From: Micropterix aruncella
Lineage: Eukaryota; Arthropoda; Insecta; Lepidoptera; Micropterigidae
Reading direction: 5' to 3'
Assembly (NCBI GenBank): GCA_944548615.1
Contig: OX155967.1
Location: 18,794,067 to 18,858,066, forward strand
DNA: 64,000 nucleotides
Made by a program: the position numbers and the translations under genes. Under the pieces are notes generated by a model. The model had not been told where the DNA came from and ran no database searches. It saw nothing but the letters and a program-made list of their open reading frames with translations. Positions 45,007 through 54,623 of this stretch are shown here, piece after piece. Within the stretch, counting starts at the first letter, position 1; the number at the start of each line of letters is the position of its first letter.

Positions 45007-45096
45007 AATGCTGATGGGTCTATAATTGTTGTAATCCTTGTGATTACCGCCTTTATATACAGGTCTTATTAAAGCTATCTTTAAAAAATTTGGATA

Positions 45097-45099
45097 TCA
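45097..45099 (-). other. In-frame TGA separating endonuclease and RT
   Basis: 46641 and 45006 are in the same phase (1,635 nt apart). Sequence on both sides is normal family sequence, so this single codon is what divides ORF2. Confidence 0.9.
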
Positions 45100-46641
45100 T
45101 CCTGTATCTAAGCACAGATTAAGAATTTTACTAATAATAGGACTAATCTTTTTGTTAATTAATTTGAGATCTCTTACTCTAATTTGATCTAATCCAGGTG
45201 ATTTATTGGCATCTAAACCAGCTATAATTTTCTGAATATCTTCTGACTTACTTTTCGGAATGTACATAGTTCTGTCTATTGGCTTAGTTGAATTTAAATC
45301 TAATGTTTTTTTGACGCATTTATGGAGTATGGCTTTAACGTTGTTTTGAAAATTTTCTACAAATTCATTTGCAATATTTCCGTGACTTTTATTTTCTCCT
45401 AAGTATTTTATTATTGGTTCATCTAAAGACTGCTTTTGTTTCCCAATTAAATTATTTATTTTATTCCAAGTCATTTTTATATTTCCTTTAGAATTTTCAA
45501 AATCTTTTTTGTAGAAGCATCTTTTTGCATTTTTTATTTCGTTCGTGGCTTTATTCCTTAGACTAACATACTTTTTACGATTTAATTCATTATTCTGATT
45601 ATTTTTCCACCTATGATAAGCTTTGTCTCTTTCTTTCATTAGTTTTATAATATTAGAGTCGATCCACCCATTAAAAAATGGGTTTCTCTTATTTTTAAAT
45701 GATGATTCTTTAGTACATTCACTGTATATTTTAGTGAATATGTCGGCAATATTAGTTATCATTTTATTAGGATCATTTGTTCCCAACATCACGCTTGCCC
45801 AGTCTATTGATTGTAAGCGGCTATTTATTAGTCCGTTGTCAAATACGCGTATCTTCCGCTCCCCGCCGGTCATGTCGCCCCCATGATCAGTACCAATGTT
45901 GACCGCTATGGCATAATGATCACTAATTTTATATTTAATTGTTGCCGAGTTAATATTGTCACGTTCATTTCTTATAAAGATATGGTCGATACAGGAACGT
46001 TTTAGCAATCCTTGTACGATGACTTCCCGCGTGAATGTATTTATATAGCATTGCAAACCATAATTTGCCATTATGTCTAAATATTTTGACACGTGCGGTT
46101 TATTTTCTAAATGTATGTTCCAGTTTATATCACCAAAAAATATAATATCATCGCCCTTAGGTAATGACGAGAATTGTGTTTCAATTTTTTGTAAGCAAGT
46201 GCTATCGTTTGAATTTGGAGGTCGATAAACAGCAAATATTGAAGTATTTTTTTTGTTCCATTTTAAGTTACAAATGATAATTTCCATTTCGTCATATTTT
46301 ATGTCTTTTTGCTCAAATTGTATGTGTTTTTTTATAAATAAAACCAAACCTCCACCCGTACCTCGATCTCTTGCGCAAATTATTTTGTGAAACCCATTAA
46401 TGACGTATAGATTAGCTATTTGTGGATCAGTCCAAGGCTCGCTAATTAAAATAATATCTAATTTGTGAATGTCGTTTTTAAGGCACACCAGTAACTGGTC
46501 AAAGTTAGATTTACTCCTCTGTAAGTTGAGGTGCAATACACATAAATTTTTATTAGTCTTCGGCAGCGTATCATGCCATTTTCCGAATGAATTATGTTCA
46601 CTATTTTGATACGTTGGTGTAGATAAAATATCAAAGTCCAT
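45097..46641 (-). CDS. LINE endonuclease and linker part of ORF2
   Basis: 514 residues. The endonuclease/exonuclease/phosphatase fold appears as LCVLHLNLQRS, DIILISEPWTD (catalytic Glu), GTGGGLVLFIK, FAVYRPPNS, IIFFGDINWNI (D-x-N), RSCIDHIFI and KISDHYAIAV (S-D-H). A basic linker follows (RDKAYHRWKNN, KNAKRCFYKKDFE), then ISKILNLCLDTG before a TGA. The stop is at a position where related proteins continue into the RT, so it is a nonsense mutation. The start is the first ATG of the open frame. Confidence 0.92.
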   Translation of the reverse strand: MDFDILSTPTYQNSEHNSFGKWHDTLPKTNKNLCVLHLNLQRSKSNFDQLLVCLKNDIHKLDIILISEPWTDPQIANLYVINGFHKIICARDRGTGGGLVLFIKKHIQFEQKDIKYDEMEIIICNLKWNKKNTSIFAVYRPPNSNDSTCLQKIETQFSSLPKGDDIIFFGDINWNIHLENKPHVSKYLDIMANYGLQCYINTFTREVIVQGLLKRSCIDHIFIRNERDNINSATIKYKISDHYAIAVNIGTDHGGDMTGGERKIRVFDNGLINSRLQSIDWASVMLGTNDPNKMITNIADIFTKIYSECTKESSFKNKRNPFFNGWIDSNIIKLMKERDKAYHRWKNNQNNELNRKKYVSLRNKATNEIKNAKRCFYKKDFENSKGNIKMTWNKINNLIGKQKQSLDEPIIKYLGENKSHGNIANEFVENFQNNVKAILHKCVKKTLDLNSTKPIDRTMYIPKSKSEDIQKIIAGLDANKSPGLDQIRVRDLKLINKKISPIISKILNLCLDTG

Positions 46642-46805
46642 ATCGGCAGCAGAATTTCAGAGTAAGTTCAGCAGATAGCAGTTGTTTATAGAAAGTAAGT
46701 TCAATGCTCTATCAGCTCACGGGCGCCCTCTGAGATCTGAATACAACTGGTCTTGATCCCTGGTCACAGTAGCGATGTCTACTTGCACTCCTTTTCCGTA
46801 CATAT

Positions 46806-47467
46806 TGAGTTGTCAACTACAACGGGCGAGCCCGTCACCACAGGACGTTTTAACGATTCGTCGTTCTTTCGACCTGCAGTGAGCGTAGACGACTTTGGAC
46901 ATAACAAATCCGACGTCTAGCTACGCCACAACCCGTAAGAGACCAACTCCTTACCGCGAGAAAGCCAGGAATTACTTCCCAGCGGCTTGAGAAACTCGCG
47001 CCCTTACTTCCAATTGTGACCAGATTTCCCCGGTCTCTCGATTGGTTCCGAGTTCGAGGTCGCTTGCGCGGTCCTCTCCCTTACGAAGCGGTGAAACGGA
47101 GTACACCGAATCTATCGCGGACCAAGGCGTCCTTTGCCCGGCTCTGAACCGGGATCGGATGGCCAATGGTCATTTCAAGAGCAGTCGCCGTAAGGTACGC
47201 AACCACCCCCGCTCTATAGGAAACAATACAGTTTCCAGACTCCCCCGACTGTTAGTCGGAGTGCACAATCGATTGGCTTGCGCCGCACGGTGCGCAGACC
47301 GTCCAGGAGCGCCATAGGTGGAAACTGGTTTCTCGCCCCCCAGAGTCCTACCCAGGTTCGCACCCCGTGCGTGGAGGCCGTCGGATGGGTGTTGACCCGT
47401 GAGCGTGACCGACCCTGAACACATGGGTCATCGTGGCCAACTCATCATGGGCCCGTTAGCTCCCAAA
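46806..47467 (+). mobile_element. Noncoding GTTGTC-family retroposon copy
   Basis: Runs from GAGTTGTCAACTACAACGGG to GGCCCGTTAGCTCCCA. It keeps the hairpins GGGCGAGCCC and AACGA-TTCG-TCGTT (a UUCG tetraloop in RNA), GGTCGCTTGCGCGGTCCTCT, ATCGCGGACCAAGG, TTTCAAGAGCAGTCGCCGTA and ACCCCCGCTCTATAGGAAAC. The stem is preserved here while the loop differs from the 34.6-kb copy. No clear target duplication. Confidence 0.85.
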
Positions 47468-47487
47468 CTCTGTACTGTCCCACATGT

Positions 47488-47584
47488 AAGGACAGCACAG
47501 AGTTTGTATTGCTTCAAACGCAGGCTCAAAGAACACGCGCTTATAAATTTCCCTCGTCCCCTCCCCTCTCCTTTCTCAGCGTGA
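47488..47584 (+). pseudogene. LINE C-terminal scrap
   Basis: AQSLYCFKRRLKEHALINF, shortly before a stop, resembles the FKR.LK..L ending of LINE reverse transcriptases. It directly follows the retroposon. Confidence 0.4.
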
Positions 47585-47722
47585 TTATAGGTTTATTGCT
47601 TTTCAATTTTTTTGATTTGTTGCATTTTCTATGGATGTTAATGTTAGACGCATTAGATACGAGCTGCCTTTATAAGTGATTTTATTATTAGATGTATCTT
47701 TACTGCCATCTTTATTATTATA

Positions 47723-48777
47723 CTAGCGATCCGCCCCGGCTTCGCACGGGTGCAATTTATTAATAAATAGCGCTCAGCAAGGAAATATGAAGTATATTTA
47801 TTTTACAACGTTTATTTATTTATTAATAAGTTTTTAAATGTCACAAATGAAAAATACGAATAATGTAATAATTGGTTTGAGTCGTAATTTTATCGTGAAA
47901 CATACTCGTAGATCGAAATTTGACCACGGCTTATAGATTCAAATTTGGATAATTTTAACTGTCAGCGTCAAAATGTTATTTTTTCTGCCAGTTATTAATG
48001 TTTTTATATAGAAATGGTTCTGGTGGTGGAACCAATAATGTCAGTTTTATTTTACTCCCTGCGCTACACAAACCGAGTGGTTCGTGGCGTTACTTCAAGG
48101 CATTGCAATATTGGCAGAAATGATCCATTTCTCCAATTTGCACTCATTTATAATCGCTGTATTGTATCGCCAGATTATAATATTTAGAATGCCTCTCTGT
48201 ATGTGTTTTGTCTCAAATTCAATCGTCTTCGCACTGCAACATTACGGATCCGTGCCGCTTCATTCAATTCTTGGCGATGCTCATCGCTTTCAGTTCCTCC
48301 TGTCTCTTTGTCGTCTTGTCGTCTTGCTGGAGCGGTCAATTTGCTGAGATTGGAGCGTCTGCGCAAGGGTAAAACTGTGAAAAATTATAACTGTGCTAAA
48401 CCTGGAAAAACATTCACGAATTACACAAATTAAGTTAATTCAGTTGATTTATCTTCAGAATCACGAAAACGCTATGAAAAAATTCAACTTAACTGTCAAA
48501 TGTCAGTTTTCGCGCCGAGCCGCCATCTTGATTTTCGAATTTTTGTATTCTTATTCTTGTCAAACAACGCCATCTATGATCAAGCTCGGCACTAAAATAA
48601 TTTTTGGTTTTTCTCATTTTTCTCACTTTTCCGACAGATTTTCCAATTTTTTTATATCCTATAGCAACACCGAAATGATTACGAACAAAACAAAAAAAGA
48701 ATCGTTCAAATCGGGCCAGGCGCTCGTGAGTTATTAGGTAACATACATAAAACCCGACTCATTTTTATTATATAAGA
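47723..48777 (-). mobile_element. Helitron, family H2, 1,055 bp
   Basis: On the minus strand A|TCTTATATAATAAAAATGAG at the start and CCCGTGCGAAGCCGGGG, CGGATCG, CTAG|T at the end: TC start, GC hairpin, CTAG, A|T target. The interior contains an N-terminal-like piece of a Helitron protein (48184-48366) but no Rep or helicase motifs. Confidence 0.88.
48184..48366 (-). pseudogene. Arg-rich leader fragment of a Helitron-encoded protein
   Basis: MRRRSNLSKLTAPARRQDDK then ETGGTESDEHRQELNEAARI and RNVAVRRRLNLRQ. Insect Helitron proteins often open with a basic stretch (RRRSNL...) and arginine/glutamate-rich repeats ending with an ARIR or RLR motif before the Rep domain. I judge this a captured N-terminus, from pattern only. 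No stop falls within the 60 residues. Confidence 0.5.
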
Positions 48778-49164
48778 TTTCTTACTAGCTGACCCGTGCC
48801 CACTTCGTTGGGCGGTAAAACTTTTTACTTGTGATGAAATTATGAGTGTGGTTTGGTTAGTACTGAGTGCTATGATTTATTTCCTGACTGCCAAAAGAAG
48901 GGTTATATTTTTACTGCATAGGTATGTATGTATTTGAATGCCAATTTGACTATATTAACGTTATTTGTGAGTGTCTTCTTGTGAGTGTCTTATTTGTGAA
49001 TCTTTTTAACCATTTATGCAGTAAAAGTGAAATTACATGCAGTAAAAGGGAAAAGTCTTTTGTTTCAAACACTTGAGACGATAAATTTACTTATTTGGAT
49101 AATAATTCATAATTGTTGATAATATGACTAATAAACATGACCTAACGATTTAAATTATTTTTAA

Positions 49165-49766
49165 GCTATTGCATAGCTTTTATCGCGGGCCTAGGCCAGC
49201 GCGGCGACCGAATGAAGAAATTTCTTAACGAAAATTAATGATTTTAAACTGATAATTACGTCTAAAGGAGTACTGCTGATGATTCGAAAAAAATATATGT
49301 TAAACAAGAACATTTTCCTAATATTCATAGCTTTGAATATTTTAGATTTTGTTTATATTACATAGTGTAAATAATTTGTGAAATTAGGTCTAACCGAACA
49401 CAAAAACGACTACTACGCAAATACTATCTGGCGTATTATTATGAAACCTGCACCATTTTAAAGATAATCTAATTATCTATCTTTTTATCTACGATTTTTT
49501 TTGAATAATCGTTTTTTTTGCTTTATCGAATAAAAAATTCGTGCGCGGCGCTCTATCGGAAGACGTTTAAATTATTCCGAATCATTTGCTACCGCAGCCG
49601 CAAATGATTCGGAATAATTTCAACGTTTTCCGATAGAGCGCAGTTATTTGATATCAGAAGAAATAAAATAAATAAAATAAATAAATAATTATAATTGCAT
49701 AAGTTGGTAAAAATGCTATGCAATAGCTTTACCGCGGCAGTCCCCGAGTGCCACACGTATTTTATT
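49165..49766. mobile_element. TTAA-flanked insertion within a Helitron
   Basis: TTAA lies at 49161-49164 and 49767-49770, and comparison with the other two H1 copies shows the interval is extra sequence. Inside each end is a GCTATTGCATAGC-type motif in inverted arrangement (about 49164-49177 and 49720-49733), so subterminal inverted repeats exist. The centre holds a large hairpin. A piggyBac-superfamily MITE is possible from the TTAA target, but its tips do not match the usual CCC start. Confidence 0.65.
49548..49641. other. 94-nt hairpin with 42-bp arms
   Basis: Arms 49548-49589 and 49600-49641 are reverse complements except at two positions, around the 10-nt loop TACCGCAGCC. A transcript would form a long, nearly perfect duplex. 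Confidence 0.95.
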
Positions 49767-50249
49767 TTAATATAAAATACTACTTGTTGTTACTTAAATA
49801 TAAAAGTTATACATGTGCTGTCGCTGACTTTTTTGTAGGCATTATCAAGCTCTACAACGTTTCTCTAGAACTTAATCATATACCTCTCATCGTTAAGGCA
49901 GCGTTCGTTAGAAACGTTTTCGTTCGACCGTTTATCCGACTTACTTTGGAAATCCGACTACCACGAAAAAGTCTTTTCATTTTTCGGATTAACATATAGC
50001 CTATGACACTCACAAATAACGTGGCTTTCTATTGGTAAAAGAATTGTCAATATCGGTTCAGTAAATCCAGAGATTACTTCCTACAACCTCACAAACTTTA
50101 CCTCTTTATAATATTAGTATAGATTACTGCCAAACATTTTGTCCCATTAGGTCAAGTTAGCTGTAAGATATTGTTTCAACGCAATAAGCTCGCCGATTTG
50201 TTTAATTTGAAGCGTTTATTATTATTATTATTATTGTACTGATAGCAAT

Positions 50250-51044
50250 CTATAGATAGATAGATAGAGATTCTTTATTGCACATTAAACAAAAACATAC
50301 AAAAGGCGGACTTATTGCCTAAAATACAATCTCTTAGAGCCAACCTTCGTGGAAGTATATAAATTTAGGTGCCAAGAGATAAAAAATAACAAAAATAAAT
50401 AAGAAAAACTTTTTACATAACAAAAATTTATCAAATAACAAAAATGCCATTTTTCAAATATAATTAGGATTTGGAATAATTCGCAAGGAGCGAAGGATGG
50501 GAAAGGATGGGATGAGACCTAGGATAACTAGGAATTTAGGGATATGAAATGCTTTAGATTATATGTATAAATGTATATGTATATATGTGTATGTATATGT
50601 GTAGATGTATATGTTTATATGTGTATGTGTATATATGATTATTTAATATTATTATGTATATTATGTTACTAAATTATAAGTAGGTATATGTAAAATTTGT
50701 GTAAATATAGAGCTACCACGTAAAGCAATGCTACATTATGTAACACTTACCAACTAAAAAAAAAAAAAAGGAAAAAAAGAATAGGTACATAAAAGTCTAC
50801 CTTAGTACGGGCATTACTCCAACAAGGTAGATTTTAATCTTAATTATCTAGTATTATAAATGTATGTGAAAAATAAATAAATAAATAAAATAAATACATT
50901 TTTCAGAGTTACTTGAAAGGTAGAAACCGTTGGTGCGTTTCTGATGTTTGACGGGAGCTGGTTCCATAATCTAACTGCATGAACGGTGAAGGAATATGTA
51001 AAAAAAGAAGAATTATGAGTGGGAATCGCAATTTTACTATCCAA
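50250..51044 (-). pseudogene. 5'-truncated LINE: last codons and 3' UTR
   Basis: On the minus strand, FFTYSFTVHAVRLWNQLPSN then IRNAPTVSTFQVTLKN is the classic ...V..WN.LP..IR...S...FK.. end of CR1/Jockey-type ORF2. About 600 bp of 3' UTR follow, ending in TCTATCTATCTATC near 50258-50270. Only the ORF2 tail survives. Confidence 0.75.
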
Positions 51045-51527
51045 TTTTTATCGCGATTTTTATATCTATCGACTGATGAAGAGGTCATTAATTGAAAATA
51101 ATGCTGTTTTTACGCGTGGCTGCTGACCGGCTACAGAATAGTGCTGTATAGGCGCAGACACTGCACTGACCGGAAATCATTGAGAGTCAATCGATCCAGA
51201 TCCGTTAAATTATGCGCCAGCGCTTCCTGTCATCAACAACTAATCAGCGGTAGACAAACATTTAATATCGTCAAAATATTTTCAAAAACCCGTTAGGAGC
51301 ATTAATATATATATCCATGGTTGGGTGATTAGGGTGCGCTACCTAAGTTGCTCCAAAACAAGTTAGTTAGCTTTAAACAAGAAAGTTAGTTTATGTCTTC
51401 CGTGAGCTGCGAAATGTGCTATTAATGGCAGCATTGAGAATAGTTTACATGACGTTATGCCAGGGTTTGTGGGTTCACGGGTTAATTAGTTGGGGTGCAT
51501 TTATTAAGGCGGCTCTTGATACTTTTC
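51045..51527. other. No recognised feature
   Basis: Flank of the piggyBac-like element. No supported gene. Confidence 0.35.
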
Positions 51528-51931
51528 TTAACCCGCCACTGGTGACGTATATGTCTGTGAGACCGGGTGGTTCGAAAAAGTCGAATAACTTTCTCACTAG
51601 CAATCGATTTGTGCTGTGATTTCGAGTAGCTGCCTCATTGCGCACCCCGCACCGTCAGTCCATCCCGCGACGGTGACGCGGGCGCACGTTTCAGAGTTTT
51701 GGCGCCAACCCGGTGCATGAGACCGGGGTCACCGATTACGTAAGTCAAAGGTAAAAGATGATTTTTCAATTTTGATTTTTTTTGTTAGGTATTTATTTTC
51801 TTTTACTGTATTTTTATTGTGTGATTGTATTATTTCATGATTGAGCTTTTTTAAATAGATATTTGTATGTATATATAAATATTTGTAGTAGATTTTAATA
51901 AGTTTTTATAATTATATCACCTTGTTTCAGC

Positions 51932-52024
51932 ATGTCTTTCGAAAATGAACTTCACGAAATGGTCGATGTTATGAGTGTGGATGGCAAAAAACAGAAAAAC
52001 GAAATACACTTGCCACAAATGTAA
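51932..52024 (+). pseudogene. piggyBac transposase N-terminal remnant (inferred)
   Basis: An ATG after TTGTTTCAG (acceptor-like) opens MSFENELHEMVDVMSVDG, an acidic start plausible for a piggyBac transposase, and runs out of frame into the zinc-domain coding sequence. The frame change probably marks the deletion junction near 51975-51985. Confidence 0.4.
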
Positions 52025-52091
52025 AAAATATTTGTGTCTCGAACATGTAGTGCCGTCTTGCAGAGACTGTTTGGCTGTGGAGGAACAATGA
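51981..52091 (+). pseudogene. piggyBac transposase C-terminal cysteine-rich domain
   Basis: In frame: RKTKYTCHKCKKYLCLEHVV then PSCRDCLAVEEQ and a stop. The pattern C-x2-C-x4-C-x2-H-x5-C-x2-C is the zinc-binding domain at the extreme C-terminus of piggyBac transposases, which binds subterminal DNA. The DDD catalytic core is absent, so this cannot transpose by itself. Confidence 0.8.
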
Positions 52092-52497
52092 TTTTTGAGT
52101 GTGTTTTTATTGTTTTTTTTTGGGAGAAGTATAACTATTTTTGTTTCTTTTTATAAAGTTCCTAGTGTCATAACACTATAAAGGGCTGATTTAGTTCAAA
52201 AATTATATCATTGTTGTGATTTTTTTAATTTTTAAGAAGATAGGTCAAAAACTATGTTAATTTTAAGTGTTCTAAGTTCCATAGTAAAAAGAGTAATAAA
52301 CGAGTCGTGATTTACTTATCTACTGATCCTCTTCCCTACTTTGTTTTATTGTCAAACAAATACGTATCTTTAAAACTAAACTAACGGAAAGTAGCATGTA
52401 AAGTAATTATGTGAAAAACTTAGTTGGAAAATCCCGGTGCGTGAGACCGGCGTCACCAATGATGTAAGTCAAATTGACGTCACCAGTGGCGGGTTAA

Positions 52498-52789
52498 GGC
52501 TCGTGTATATGCTGATTACATCACAGAAATAATACGAGAGAGATAAAATGCCATCGTATGTCCATCTGAAAATTAATTAAAGTGCATAATTATTACCTAT
52601 TGAAATCTGTAATTTTAAAATTGATAATAAAGATGATTTTTTTATCATAGCTCTAATTATGTTAAATAATAATAGTATTCTAAAAGGTAGATTTTTACAT
52701 GACTGCCCGAAAAAAAATGATTGTGTCACCCCAAGACTTTCCCGGCAAGTAGCAACCCCTCCTCGCGCAGTAAACCCCTTTAACATCCC
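52498..52789. other. Unclassified flank
   Basis: Contains the TCACCCCAAGACTTTCC and GGCAAGTAGC block also seen at 36325-36353. No gene. Confidence 0.4.
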
Positions 52790-53162
52790 CCCCCCCCCAC
52801 TCCCTTCAAACCTTCCCACCCTCCCTCTTACAGCCCTCCCTCCACCCCTACCCCCCTACCCCCCACCGCCCTTAACCCTACTCCATAAACCCAAACCTTC
52901 TCCCTCTCGCTCTCTCTCCCTCTCACTCTCTCCCCCTCTCCCCCCTTCAACCGCCCACTACCACCCTCACCTCCTATCCCTTCCCTCTCACCCCACTTTT
53001 TCCCCTAACCACCTCTTCCCCCATTTTCCCCTCAACCCCCCCCCCCCATTCAAACCCTCTTTACCTCGCCCCTTCATCCCCTTTCCTCTTAACCCCCTCC
53101 CCCAACACCCTTCCAACGCTACCCTTCCCCCCCCAACCCCCTGCAATGCTCCCCTTCCCCCT
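52790..53162 (+). repeat. C-rich, G-poor low-complexity tract
   Basis: About 370 bp, dominated by C with T and A and almost no G on the plus strand (CCCTCTCC and CCCCCACC-like words, several runs of C). The 181-residue proline-rich frame across it is a composition artefact. It ends exactly where a 118-bp minisatellite unit starts. Confidence 0.9.
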
Positions 53163-53350
53163 AACGGTTGGCTCCCGTCGAGGGAACTCCTTAACGGTCA
53201 ATAGCGTTATGTATTCAGTTATGATAGCCCGTTCTAAGTTTCGTCATGACATGGCTGCTGCACCTAGGGATGGCTCCCGACGAGGGGATTATTATGCATT
53301 CAATTATGACAGCCCGTTTTAAGTTTTACCATGACACGGCTGCTGCACTT
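53163..53350 (+). mobile_element. Minisatellite-core element, copy 4 (1.5 units)
   Basis: ACGGTTGGCTCCCGTCGAGG, ACTCCTTAACGGTCAATAGC, TATGATAGCCCGTTCTAAG, CATGACATGGCTGCTGCACC, then a shortened unit and the tail GCTGCACTTATAAAAAAATA, as at 42535. The head is missing or replaced by the C-rich tract. Confidence 0.7.
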
Positions 53351-54292
53351 ATAAAAAAATAATAGGTTTTTTTTGCAAAAATTTTGTCTATTATACACGT
53401 TGCATTTCGTAGTAAAATCCTAGGTTCCAAATAGTAGTACGGCATTCAGCAATCTAATACACCAATGGTACAACTGTTGTTTTATAATAGTTTAATTTTT
53501 ATTTTACTTCTCGTATCGACGTGTTGTTTTTTTTAATGTATAATTGTATTTGTAACAAAACATATGAACAGGCTCGTACCAAGCTAATATTGGGTCCTTA
53601 CCTATGTGCTGTTTTTCAGCCTAACCATTTTGAACTTGGATAACTTAGGTTTGAGTTGGAATTTCCGATTCCAATAAAAAAAATTAAGGCCATTTTATTA
53701 TTTTTAAGACTCAGCTATTTATTTGTTTTTTCGTCGTCTGTTTTTGCTCAAATACTTTCGTTTGCGCAACCATGGTAAAGTTGAAAATTTGGAATATTTT
53801 CAAATATGAGATCCTGTGCCGGTGTTTTCTATTACAGCTTCTTGCAGTCTGGCTATACACTTACCGCAAATGTATACTATTAAGAACTGGAAACAATGAT
53901 GGAAAAGCTCAAAATTAAATAATCGAGCCTGGTCGATCGCTCATCGCTACTGCTTCTGCATGATAACGTATTTTATTTATATGGCTATGATATTCGGTAT
54001 ACAGTACAATAAAACATGAAGGATAAACAAGTTGAACCCATAGCCGTTGGCTCATCGCATACCTACCTAACTGAGCAAAAACGCCCGTATCTAGGGATGC
54101 TGATATTTAACTTAGCATATTGCGAGCTGACAGGTATGACGTTCGGTTATATAATTATTATTGGAATAAAGTTCAAAACATTCATTCTTGCATAATACAA
54201 ATACACACACACACACACAAAGAGTTATATTAACATACGAAAAAAATAGAAGTAAGGAATTATTATTAAACCCAACACAAATATATAGTAAT
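53351..54292. other. No recognised feature
   Basis: A/T-rich DNA with a short (AC)n near 54203-54220. Confidence 0.35.
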
Positions 54293-54623
54293 ATATACTT
54301 ATATTATAAAGAGGTAAAGTTTGTGACGTTGTAGGAAGTAATGTCTGGATCTACTGAACCGATTTTAAAAATTCTTTTACTAATAGAAAGCCACGTTATT
54401 TGTGAGTGTCATAGGCTATATATTAATCCAAAAAATGAAAAGACTTTTTCGTGGTAGTCGGATTTGCAAAGTAAGTCGGAGAATAAGCGGTCGAACGAAA
54501 ACGTTTCTAGCTAACGTTGCCTTAACGATGAGAGATATATGATTAAGTTCTAGAGAAAAGTTGTAGAGCTTGATAATGCCTACAAAAAAGTCAGCGACAG
54601 CATATGTCTAACTTTTATATTTA
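54293..54623 (+). mobile_element. Helitron H1, 5' portion only
   Basis: Begins TATACTTATATTATAAAGAG and follows the H1 family for about 330 bp to TCTAACTTTTATATTTA, where a second, complete H1 copy starts at 54624. H1 sequence does not resume after that second copy. Confidence 0.85.

Larger units (their letters stand above)
43041..46680 (-). mobile_element. Near-intact LINE (CR1/Jockey group), about 3.6 kb
   Basis: On the minus strand: apurinic-like endonuclease, reverse transcriptase, a ~580-bp 3' untranslated region, an AATAAA signal (43096-43101) and a 45-nt A tail (43041-43085, read as T on the plus strand). The protein is open apart from one in-frame stop. No ORF1 is found upstream of 46641, so the copy is either 5'-truncated or of a one-ORF type. 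I could not find a target duplication. The clade is uncertain. Confidence 0.88.
48785..50123 (-). mobile_element. Helitron, family H1 copy B, carrying a nested insertion
   Basis: On the minus strand A|TCTATACTAATATTATAAAG at the start and GCCCAACGAAGTGGGC, ACGGGTCAG, CTAG|T at the end, same family as 22948-23698. It is 1,339 bp instead of about 600-750 because of a ~600-bp insertion at 49165-49766. It lies 7 bp from Helitron H2 and in the same orientation. Confidence 0.92.
51532..52493 (+). mobile_element. piggyBac-like deletion derivative, 962 bp
   Basis: TTAA at 51528-51531 and 52494-52497 flanks perfect inverted ends CCCGCCACTGGTGACG. The TTAA target and CCC start are the piggyBac-superfamily signature. 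A subterminal motif GTGAGACCGG/GGTGC(A/G)TGAGACCGG with TCACC and GTAAGTCAAA recurs at 51558, 51708-51750 and 52436-52475. Inside is a start-like frame and a C-terminal zinc domain, with the catalytic middle deleted. Confidence 0.88.

Noticed and set aside
52659..53204. 181-residue proline/serine-rich frame
   Set aside because: It arises from the C-rich low-complexity tract and ends in minisatellite sequence.
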